Positions 28,425-36,831 of a DNA stretch of 64,000 nt are shown in pieces. The notes below the pieces were generated by a model. It did not search any database. It had not been told where the DNA came from and was given only the letters and a program-made list of their open reading frames with translations. The DNA comes from Legionella cincinnatiensis (GTDB lineage Bacteria; Pseudomonadota; Gammaproteobacteria; Legionellales; Legionellaceae). Made by a program: the position numbers and the translations under genes. The stretch is from positions 372,001-436,000 of the forward strand of contig NZ_UGNX01000001.1 of the NCBI RefSeq assembly GCF_900452415.1, given 5' to 3'. Numbering within the stretch: the first letter of the stretch is position 1; every line of letters begins with the position of its first letter.

Positions 28425-30950
28425 TTAATTAGGCACCATTAAATGAGGTTTCGTTTCTAGATTTTCGGAAGTACGATCTGCGGTTATGCTAGAAATACAA
28501 CCACTCCAAAAAGAGTGGGTTGTAGCGTTATTCGTTAAGGGTTTCTGGGAGGCAGTAGGCTCTTGGATACAAATTGATTCATTGTTATATCTCGGAGTAT
28601 GTTTATTCATTTTAGTATGGGAGCCTTCGAAGGAGGATTCTTTGGTATCTTCTGTTGTTTTTTGTTGCAAATGCTCTAAAGGCTGTTGTTTGAAGCGATA
28701 AACGTTCATGAAGGTAATACAGGCTTGAGTAATCATTAATGCTACACAGATAACGGGGTTAAGGGTAAAAATTGCTGCAGCCGGTATTGCCGCACTATTA
28801 TAAATCAAATTCATGGCTAGATTTTGATTTATATTTGCTACAGTTTGTCGTGAAATTGCAAAAGCTGAGGCAATAGGTAATAAAGTTTCATTATGAATAA
28901 CGATGCCAGCTACTTGTTGTGTCAACTCATCACTACCATTAGAGGCCATAGCAATGCCTAGATCACAGGCTGCAATTGCCTCAGCATCATTTCCTGCATC
29001 ACCTATCATGGCAACCTTCCGCCCTTGTTTTTTTAGAGCATGAATATAGGCTGTTTTTGATCGAAGATTGTTTTCCATCGAGCTTGCAATGCAATTGGCA
29101 TAAACTTTTTCAATACCCAGAGCTTTTGCATAACGAAGAGCGGTTTCTTCATCAGCACCAGTGCATAAATGAATTTCTTTGCCCATGCTCTTTAAGACAT
29201 TAATGGTGTGATGTGCCTCTTTACGTAAAGGATCTGTTAATACCATAACGCCAATGATTTCTTGGTTACGCGCTACATAAACGAGCTGATCTCCTGCTGC
29301 TAACGACGGGTGTTCGAACTCTGATGGGATCGAAATTCGTTTTTCACGCATTAAAGCTTTGCTACCAATGGTATAGTAATTATCCAGTACTACTCCACTT
29401 ACTCCAGAATGATATGTTTCATCAAGCTCAGTTACATCTAATTTTGGTTTGTTTTTCTGATTAGCAAAAGAATAAATAGCCTTTCCTATGGGGTGACTTG
29501 ATTTTTTTTCTAAGGATTCGCAAATGGAAAGAAATTCTGCCTCTGATAGTTTACTGTTATCCAATAAATAAAGATTTTTTACTTTAGGGACTCCAGTAGT
29601 TAAAGTGCCATTTAAGTCAAAAATTACAGTATCGATTTGCTCGGCTTGTTGTAATGTTTTTGCACTTTTAAATTGCACGCCATTTTCTGCAGCCTTATGC
29701 ATGCCAGTGTTTACTGCTAGCGGGGTAATAAGTCCCAAAGTACAGGGACATGCACTGGCTAAAATTGAAATCGCACATTGAATTGCCACGGCAGTGGGAA
29801 AAAAGAATGCCATCATCACTCCAGAGATAACTGCTAATGCAATTACCGCTGGAATAAAGTAATTCAATAATTGCTCCGTCTTTATTTCAATGGGTGCTTT
29901 TTCTAATACGGATTGCTCTATTGAGTCATCAAGTCGTTTCAGATAAGAGTTGGTATGTGTGTGAGTCACGCGGATTTTTAACGGATTTGTATTCTCTGCT
30001 AAGCGCATACCTGCTAATACTTTTTTTTCAGCTGAAAAATAATGAGGTAGGGTTGCTCCTGTAATAATTGTATCGTAAATAATGCTTTCATCCATACAGA
30101 TACCATCCACTGGAATAATTTCACCTGGATGAATAACAATCACATCATTGACTTGAATATGCTCTAAGTTAATTTCTTCAACATCAAGATCACTTTGTTT
30201 TCTTGCAATTTTAGGTGCTCTGTCTTGAAATCGAGCAGTACTTATTTTGTCTTTAATCGTTTCTTCTATGGCAAGGCCTATGTGTCTAAAACCATAGATA
30301 AGCAATCCTGCTTCAAACATCATTGGTAGCCAAGGGACAAACAACGAGGTAATGGAAACAGCCAAAATGGATAGTGAACTTAGGGCAAATAAACTATCCA
30401 TGGTTAAGATACCTGTTTTAGTTAATTTTGACCAAGCTTGATAATAAGAACTTGCTCCTAATGTCAAAGTAGCTAAGGTACTGAAAATGGCTATTGGAAC
30501 CATAAAAGCAAGGGAGCCTCCTGTAACAAGACAAGCAATAAGCACGGCAAGCCCTGCAATACATCCTATGGCACCAAGAAACCAATGGGAGGCGAAAAGC
30601 GCTTTTGTTTTTGTAATGAGAGTATTCAAAGAAAGTGTTTGCTGAGGTTGTTTTTGGCGCTCATTTTGAAGTGCTGTTTTTTGAATTGATTCAGGGGAAT
30701 ATTCATATTCTCTACAGCTAAAACCAATATCTTCTATCTCTTCTTTGAGTTCCGACCAAATTATTTGATGTGCTCGTGTATCTTCATCGTTATTAAGGGT
30801 TACAATCGTTTTTTTAGGATCAGCTGTGGTGATAGCTACATGAAAGTATTGTAGTGTGTCGCCGAATTTGTTTCTTAAACAATGTCTTATGCCGTTGCTG
30901 CAATTGGTACAGGTCATTCCATCAATATAAAAAACGTAGGTTTTAGACAT
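28425..30950 (-). CDS. Divergent heavy-metal P1B-type ATPase (CopA-like, altered catalytic motifs)
   Basis: 841 residues laid out like a copper ATPase: an N-terminal HMA domain (C14-x2-C17), about eight membrane helices, CPC at 401-403 in the transport helix, HP at 486-487 and YN in the seventh helix. Several normally invariant motifs differ. TGE in the actuator domain is TGA (297-299). DKTGTLT is DLNGTLT (445-451, Asp kept). GDGxND is GDAGND (650-655). TGD is TGA (597-599). The MxxSS of the last helix is missing. A hydrophilic tail of about 85 residues follows the last helix. It is either a pump with modified kinetics or a protein that no longer transports. It lies next to icmX in the same direction. 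Confidence 0.75.
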   Translation of the reverse strand: MSKTYVFYIDGMTCTNCSNGIRHCLRNKFGDTLQYFHVAITTADPKKTIVTLNNDEDTRAHQIIWSELKEEIEDIGFSCREYEYSPESIQKTALQNERQKQPQQTLSLNTLITKTKALFASHWFLGAIGCIAGLAVLIACLVTGGSLAFMVPIAIFSTLATLTLGASSYYQAWSKLTKTGILTMDSLFALSSLSILAVSITSLFVPWLPMMFEAGLLIYGFRHIGLAIEETIKDKISTARFQDRAPKIARKQSDLDVEEINLEHIQVNDVIVIHPGEIIPVDGICMDESIIYDTIITGATLPHYFSAEKKVLAGMRLAENTNPLKIRVTHTHTNSYLKRLDDSIEQSVLEKAPIEIKTEQLLNYFIPAVIALAVISGVMMAFFFPTAVAIQCAISILASACPCTLGLITPLAVNTGMHKAAENGVQFKSAKTLQQAEQIDTVIFDLNGTLTTGVPKVKNLYLLDNSKLSEAEFLSICESLEKKSSHPIGKAIYSFANQKNKPKLDVTELDETYHSGVSGVVLDNYYTIGSKALMREKRISIPSEFEHPSLAAGDQLVYVARNQEIIGVMVLTDPLRKEAHHTINVLKSMGKEIHLCTGADEETALRYAKALGIEKVYANCIASSMENNLRSKTAYIHALKKQGRKVAMIGDAGNDAEAIAACDLGIAMASNGSDELTQQVAGIVIHNETLLPIASAFAISRQTVANINQNLAMNLIYNSAAIPAAAIFTLNPVICVALMITQACITFMNVYRFKQQPLEHLQQKTTEDTKESSFEGSHTKMNKHTPRYNNESICIQEPTASQKPLTNNATTHSFWSGCISSITADRTSENLETKPHLMVPN

Positions 30951-31302
30951 ATAGGCTCGCCAATTTAAGGGTTAATGATTATTTTTATAGCCGATACTCC
31001 ATGATTTTCTGCATTTGATAACGCATATATTGTCTCTGTCTGTCTCCAGTGATAGTTCATGAAATACGCGTTTTGTTTAATTTTGAAACCATGTATTTTT
31101 TCTTAAAAAACAGGATGTTACAATTTTGCTTGAAATAATATCATATATGGCATTTTTTGCACCTTTTTTATTGAAATAATAAACGTGAATGTAAATCGAT
31201 TATTTGTATTGTGTACCAAACAAAGCATACATTTTATGCAGATGAAATTGAGAAGAATTAGAGTCCTGGGTAAACGAATATTTACCCAGGAGTTTCAGCG
31301 AT
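30951..31302. other. Intergenic region between icmX and the P-type ATPase
   Basis: 352 bp without a gene. It holds the icmX-side hairpin (31264-31291), an AT-rich stretch, and a short run of GTCT repeats near 31032-31046. A TATAAA-like box around 30990 on the minus strand could belong to an ATPase promoter, but I see no convincing -35. No RNA gene is evident. Confidence 0.5.
31264..31291 (-). terminator. Hairpin downstream of icmX (probable terminator)
   Basis: TCCTGGGTAAA (31264-31274), loop CGAATA, TTTACCCAGGA (31281-31291): an 11-bp perfect stem starting 12 nt beyond the icmX stop. No clear T run on either side, so termination strength is uncertain. Confidence 0.55.
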
Positions 31303-32703
31303 TTATTGTTGTTGCTGTTGTTGTGTCAAATCAGCAGAAGGGGCTGTTGAACGAAGGCTTTGCATTAATAAGATAGTGTTGGTTAGCAACAGACGTTCGT
31401 GGATTTGGCGATCTAGGTACATTTGATAATTAATTTCAGCAAGTAAAACCGCGATTTCTTTTTCTACAGTTACAGAAGATGCATTATTTATCTGGTTAAG
31501 CCACTGAGTATTACCTGATTGACCAGTTTGGCCTGATTGAGTCGCATTGGCGGGATTAAAAATTCTCCATGTTGCCATATTAAATTCATTTAAAGCTTGG
31601 CTGGTGGGTGGAGAGCTAGGAATTTGGACATAATTAGCAAGCGGTTGTTTGGGAGTTTGGGGTAACCTCTTTGACAAAATGTAATATAAGTTACTGATTC
31701 CCACGGAATTTTGAGCAGCATAAGTGCGTAAACCTGCAAGGTATCGTGAGAGAATATCCTGAGCCTGATGCTGTTGGGTGGGTGTTACAGTAGCGCTAGT
31801 AGAAGAAGCTATTGCCTGACCATACAGAGTATCATAATCTTTCCAGTTGGGTAGTTTTATTGGCGCCACACCGCCAGTAACATAGCGAATAAAATTGGCT
31901 GCTTGTTGTGCTTGGCTATCTGCAGTTAACCCTTGTGTTGCACCTTGCTGTTGTCCTCCTGATGTTTCTTGGCTTTGAGTTGTATACAGTAAAGGAGCTG
32001 TTAATGAGTTGCTGTTAAGCTGCCCTAAAAACTGTTGAATGTAATTATAAGAAAAAAAGGTAGTTGCATCGGGAAGAGTTCCTATGACATTGTTAGAAAC
32101 AAGAGTCTCTGTAAGGTAATTGCAGCTTTGATCCCAAGTAGTCCCATCATAGCTCATGCAGTAACTGTAATCGGGGGTACCCAAAATATTTAATACAGAC
32201 TGAGTTACAGGATCTGAGATTTGACTTGAGTTTGTTGCAATGCCTTGAGTTGAGCCTTGGCTTGATGTTTGATCGATTAAAGGATTAACACCCACCCCAG
32301 TTGAGGATTGGCTCGAATAATCTTGAAAAGTAGCATTAGCATAAGGATTTATCGTTCCTGCACTGTTCACATCAGTAGGGACAAATTGTCCAAAAGAACT
32401 GCTGTTAAAACTATTAAACGGGATTGAACCTAAGAAGGTATAAAATAAAGAAACTTGTGCAATTTGTGTTGAGGTTAAGTTAAGAAGGGTTTGGCTAAGG
32501 TTAAAGTTTTGAATTGTATTTGAGGGGGATTGGGTTATATCATAACCTATATATTGTCCCCAATTTTGTAAATATTGAACTATTTCTTGCATGTTGGTAG
32601 ACATTTGTTGCGAATTATACAAGCCTGTTGCATTATCTGCTGCGGCAGGAAAAGTCGTAAGGCAAAGCAGATTAAACAATGCAAATTTAGATGGTAATTT
32701 CAT
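31303..32703 (-). CDS. icmX: Dot/Icm type IVB secretion protein IcmX
   Basis: 466 residues with a signal peptide (about 1-22, ending PAAADN). A long Ser/Gln/Asn-rich secreted region follows, and the protein ends in a run of six Gln encoded by a short trinucleotide repeat. IcmX is a periplasmic/secreted Dot/Icm component needed for pore formation and intracellular growth in L. pneumophila. The call rests on the order icmX-icmW / icmV-dotA and general resemblance. IcmX is poorly conserved, so the middle (Ser/Gln/Thr-rich) may be variable. It abuts icmW directly. Confidence 0.88.
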   Translation of the reverse strand: MKLPSKFALFNLLCLTTFPAAADNATGLYNSQQMSTNMQEIVQYLQNWGQYIGYDITQSPSNTIQNFNLSQTLLNLTSTQIAQVSLFYTFLGSIPFNSFNSSSFGQFVPTDVNSAGTINPYANATFQDYSSQSSTGVGVNPLIDQTSSQGSTQGIATNSSQISDPVTQSVLNILGTPDYSYCMSYDGTTWDQSCNYLTETLVSNNVIGTLPDATTFFSYNYIQQFLGQLNSNSLTAPLLYTTQSQETSGGQQQGATQGLTADSQAQQAANFIRYVTGGVAPIKLPNWKDYDTLYGQAIASSTSATVTPTQQHQAQDILSRYLAGLRTYAAQNSVGISNLYYILSKRLPQTPKQPLANYVQIPSSPPTSQALNEFNMATWRIFNPANATQSGQTGQSGNTQWLNQINNASSVTVEKEIAVLLAEINYQMYLDRQIHERLLLTNTILLMQSLRSTAPSADLTQQQQQQ

Positions 32704-33159
32704 TTATTCTTCCCCTTCGAGTGCACGTAAAACAAGTTTTAGACGATACTGACAAAAAACTCGAGACAATAACCTTAAGCGTTCAAACACAATGTTTCTT
32801 TTGAGAAAAACTCCCGCGGGATCATTGCTTCCAGTGCTAGTCTCTTCTGCATGTATTAAAATACGCGAAGCACTACCGGGGTGAACTGTATCAATTGCTT
32901 GGAGTAAACGAAGTCCCCTGCCGGATTTGATATTTCCCACAATGCGAATAAATTTTTCTTCTTCTGCTAAGAGGCCCATATCTATTTTTTCTATGTCATC
33001 AAGTTCTTTGCCTAATTGCTCCATAGCTTTTTCAAATTCTGGATTTCCATCCAGAGTCCAGTCTTCAACGCTCTCCATAAACGTGATAACTCTATAAATC
33101 ATAGGATCAATATATTCAAACCAGTACTTGGCTGAGGCTTCATGGCTTAAATCAGGCAT
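32704..33159 (-). CDS. icmW: Dot/Icm adaptor/chaperone IcmW
   Basis: 151 residues, acidic and without membrane segments, beginning MPDLSHEASAKYWFEYIDPMIYRV, as IcmW does. IcmW pairs with IcmS as a cytoplasmic effector adaptor that docks on the DotL coupling complex. It is followed directly by icmX on the minus strand and diverges from icmV. Length matches L. pneumophila IcmW (151). Confidence 0.95.
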   Translation of the reverse strand: MPDLSHEASAKYWFEYIDPMIYRVITFMESVEDWTLDGNPEFEKAMEQLGKELDDIEKIDMGLLAEEEKFIRIVGNIKSGRGLRLLQAIDTVHPGSASRILIHAEETSTGSNDPAGVFLKRNIVFERLRLLSRVFCQYRLKLVLRALEGEE

Positions 33160-33253
33160 TTTTTACTCTTTCTTTACTGTAAATATGGAATGGACGAACT
33201 CTATACTTACTACTATAGTATATTATGAAGGGTAAAAGAAAGAAGTAAAAAAT
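33160..33253. promoter_or_regulatory. Divergent icmW / icmV promoter region with paired GTAAA boxes
   Basis: A 94-bp region. On the icmW side (minus strand, 33162-33177) GTAAA-GAAAGA-GTAAA lies just before the start codon. On the icmV side (about 33232-33249) GTAAA-AGAAAGAA-GTAAA does the same, so the two leaders form an inverted pair. TATACT and TATAGT/TATATT boxes in the middle (33202-33226) could serve as -10 elements. Legionella CpxR is known to bind tandem GTAAA-like sites upstream of some icm/dot genes, but here the boxes overlap the ribosome-binding region. Confidence 0.5.
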
Positions 33254-33712
33254 ATGAAAAAACACCGTCGCTCACGCATTGGAACTTTATTCTCACAAAT
33301 ATTTAAAATTCGCATTTGGTTTGATTGGGAGCGAATAAAAGCAATCACTGTAGCTTTGGGGAATGGGATTAAACACTTATTTGTACCTCATCAAAATATT
33401 GAAACTGAGGAGTCATTTACTGATGCTACAAAGAAATTTGGGCTCAGTGATGAAAGTTTGCTCTCCAAACAGAAAGCATTATTTCGTCTGAGTATGCTAA
33501 TGGTATTTCTCGCAGTTTTAATTTTGGGTTATGCAAGTTATCAACTTTATCTGGGGTCTATAAAGGCTTTTATTGTGAGTCTTGTAGTTACTTTAATCGC
33601 ATTGGTTTTAGCCTTCCGCTATCATTTTTGGTATTTTCAAATTAAACAGCGAAAGCTTGGATGTACTTTTAATGAGTGGTATAAGCAAGGTTTATTGGGG
33701 GAGAAGAAATGA
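33254..33712 (+). CDS. icmV: Dot/Icm inner-membrane protein IcmV
   Basis: 152 residues, very basic N-terminus (MKKHRRSRIGTLF), a central loop, then two membrane helices (about 75-98 and 102-125). IcmV is a Dot/Icm inner-membrane component related in its membrane part to IcmE-linked proteins, and is required for intracellular replication. Its last codons overlap the dotA start (ATGA), so IcmV and DotA are translationally coupled. Confidence 0.93.
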   Translation: MKKHRRSRIGTLFSQIFKIRIWFDWERIKAITVALGNGIKHLFVPHQNIETEESFTDATKKFGLSDESLLSKQKALFRLSMLMVFLAVLILGYASYQLYLGSIKAFIVSLVVTLIALVLAFRYHFWYFQIKQRKLGCTFNEWYKQGLLGEKK

Positions 33713-36700
33713 ATAAATTGGCAGTGTCTCTGCTTCTCTTTTTAGTTCCTGGTTTGGTTTTAGCAGATGGTTCTTTAAGTTTTGCACCTCCTGCCAGTGA
33801 TTATTCTGTCGTATTTCTGGGCAATTTATTCGGTGTTGTTGATGGAGTTTTAAGTGGGACCGGCAGCCAAATTATGGGAAGTATATTTGGCGTATTTAAT
33901 GCGGCAGTTCTCGCACTTGGTGGAATTGTAATTTTATATACGCTCATAGTCGCTACCATGAACACGGCCCATGAAGGACAAATGCTTGGCCAAAAGTGGT
34001 CCTCCATTTGGATTCCAATACGTTCTACAATCGGTTTGGCATTATTGATTCCAAAGGCATCTGGTTATTGCATGATGCAGATTTTTGTGATGTGGGTCGT
34101 AGTACAGGGGGTAGGGGCTGCAGACAAAGTTTGGGATGCTGCGTTAAGCTATTTAAATCGTGGGGGGTGATTATTCAGGCCCAACAGTCAAATCCTGCGT
34201 CACAGCTCACCCAAGATTCGAGCTCCGGAGTTGGGGGTATTGCTACTGGCGCAGAAACCATACTGGCTGGTCAAGTATGTATGCTAGGTTTACAGACTCA
34301 ACTACAAAATGCAAGACAAACATATCTCGATCAACAATCCAAAAATACAGGACCTTGCAATAGTGCTACTTCAGGCTCAAGTATGGATACGTTTTGTAAG
34401 ACAGCTGTTCCTGATTTTCTAAGTTCAGTCAATGTAGTCGCGGTGCAAAATGCAAATCCAAATCCTAAAGAGAAATTCTGGACTGTGGACATGCCTAATT
34501 TTGATACCACCTCCCCTTATTATTTCTTAAATGGAATCTGCGGTAGTATCAAGTGGAACAGTATTACCACAAATCCAGCATTCAGTAGTTTACCTACCTA
34601 TACGAATGGAATAAATCCAAATGCATCTAAAGATGGGACAAATAATACAAAAGTAGGTGACACTACTCTATCTCCTTCAGAGGTGACCTTAACATTAATG
34701 TCTCGGGCCATTGCTATTCAGCAAATGTACTCTGATTTGTCGGGTACTGCTCGGTCAATCATTAGTAATGATCCTCAAATGTCGACAAACAATAATAGTA
34801 ATAATAATCCTGCTACCACATGGGCAAATCAGCAATTTGGCATACCTTTCACGCAAAATGGGACGGCGTGCTCCGCAACAGCAAGTAGCTGCGTTTCTTG
34901 GGGACCTTTACCAGGCTATGCAGGTGGAACTTTATTTACAGGGTTAGAGTTAATCAATGCGATTAGTGATTATAATGGTATTATGATGCCAACAATTAAT
35001 TTGGCACGTATGATAAACGACGATAGTGATGAACAATCAGCTACTGAGTTCATTTCTAAGGCATCCACCCAGGGATGGCTGATGGCTGGTGCCTACTTTT
35101 ATAATTTGATAGAAATACAAGGTTCTTCAACAAAGAATGCAGGCCAAGTTGATAGCAATACAGGTTTGAATGGCAGCTTATTTACTCCTTCTTCAGTAAC
35201 GAGTCCATTTACAGTTACTGACCCCAATACCGGTGCCTCTACCTGTAATCAAGGAGATCAGACAGGCAATGGAAAAGATTTTACTAATTTGTGTGTTTGG
35301 TTTAATCAAAATGTGACAGCTGTAAACCAGCTAAAACTTCTAATAACTAATACTTCAGCATCTAAGGTGCCGGCTCCTTCTGCAAAAATGAATTTAGTGA
35401 ATGGTGATAGTGCATCAACAGTATTTGGTTTTTTGAACAATTCATTGATGATGCAAACTCCTGGTCAGCCAGGAGCGGCAAAAGTGAGTTTTGCTCAAAT
35501 CCCTGATTTCAATATAAATCCTCAGCCTTATAAATTGCAACGACAATCTTTTTCTTGCGGTGGAGTAAAACCATTTTACTCCATCTGTATTGGACGTATC
35601 ATAGGAGAGGTTGTTTATAATCTAATTATAGTGACTATATATAATCTATTCATTGAATTATTTGGGGGTATTATTGGTATTGTCATCGCGGCATTCTTAG
35701 AGACTCCGCTAAAAGGATTAGCTGAAATTTTTCAGCAAGGTCTTAACGTGATTGCTCAGCCCGGAGTTAACCCAGTAATAGCTTTGGCCAATATGGGAAG
35801 TCAATATATTAATTTTGCTGGTAATTTATGGATGTATTTGTTGGGTTTAGCTGTTACCAGTGCATTAATCCCTATATTTGGTGTATTTATTTTCGCACTA
35901 TTGACTCTGGCAATGCCACTGGTAATTGCTTGGGTGGGGATTATGGTTAGTATAGGTTTTGTCACGTCATATTATATTCCTGTATTGCCCTATATTATAT
36001 TTGTGTTTGGTGGACTAGGTTGGTTGATAGTTGTCATTGAAGCAATGGTTGCTGCACCAATTGTTGCTTTAGGAGTTACCCATCCTGAAGGGCACGATGC
36101 CTTTGGTAAAGGCGAGGCTGCTATTATGCTCTTGCTTAATGTATTTTTAAGACCGGCGATGATGATTATTGGATATATTGCGGCTATAGCATTGACTTAT
36201 GTGGGTGTGTGGATTTTGAATGCAGGCTTTGATCAAGCGATTGGATTTGTGCAAGTGTTACAAAAACAATCCCAGAGTACTCTTACTGTGCAAAGTACTA
36301 TTTGGAAAGAAGTTGGCGGGGGAGGAGATTATTCGGATTGGAGTGGGGTTTATGCATACTTCTTCTCCATATTAATTTATACATCCTTGTATTTAACGAT
36401 CGTTCAAAAGTCGTTTACGCTAATTACTTATTTGCCAGATAAAGTCTTGCGTTGGATAGGAGGTACTCCTGAAAGTATTGGTCAAGAAAGCGCTCAATGG
36501 GGTGAGGAAGTAAAAGGTAAAGTGCAGGAGGCGGGTAAAGAAACGCAAACAGCACAAGGAACTATGGAAAAAACCATGGGTGGTATCGGTATGAAGGCTG
36601 TTGGTAAAGCCAAAGGGGCCTTGGGTAAAGCCTTTGGCGGTAGCGGAAGCACGAGTGGAGAAGGTATACAAGATGGTGGAGAGGCCGGAAGCAGTAATAC

Positions 36701-36809
36701 TGGTGCCAAAAATCCAGGGCCATCTTCTAGCTCAGTAGAATCGACACAACATGCAGGCGCACCACCCGGCGCTGGTGGCGGCGGTTCACCCCCACCAGTT
36801 TCAAAATAA
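33709..36809 (+). CDS. dotA: Dot/Icm protein DotA, reading frame broken by a -1 frameshift at 34162-34170
   Basis: A signal peptide and first membrane helices are encoded from ATG 33709 to a TGA at 34168-34170 (153 residues ending YLNRGG). The rest of DotA (GVIIQAQQSNPA... to the Pro/Gly-rich C-terminus) continues in the -1 frame to 36809. The break is at a run of six G (34162-34167) immediately before TGA; seven G would restore one frame of about 1,033 residues, close to L. pneumophila DotA (1,048). The order is three N-terminal helices, a large periplasmic part (about 154-620), a cluster of about five helices, then a cytoplasmic tail rich in Gly/Ser/Pro. DotA is an inner-membrane component, also released by the secretion system, that is essential for intracellular growth. 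Mutation, phase variation, recoding or a sequencing error are all possible. Confidence 0.93.
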
Positions 36810-36831
36810 TATATGAGGAACTTTAAATATT

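Noticed and set aside
31303..31325. CAA/CAG trinucleotide run at the icmX end as a phase-variable repeat
   Set aside because: It encodes only six Gln at the C-terminus. A change in length would not shift the frame, so switching is not expected.
33996..34170. An independent 937-residue gene starting at 33996 with its own Met
   Set aside because: The first 57 residues of that frame are an out-of-frame shadow of the dotA 5' end. The homologous DotA residues begin only after the G6 run, so it is the second half of a frameshifted dotA.
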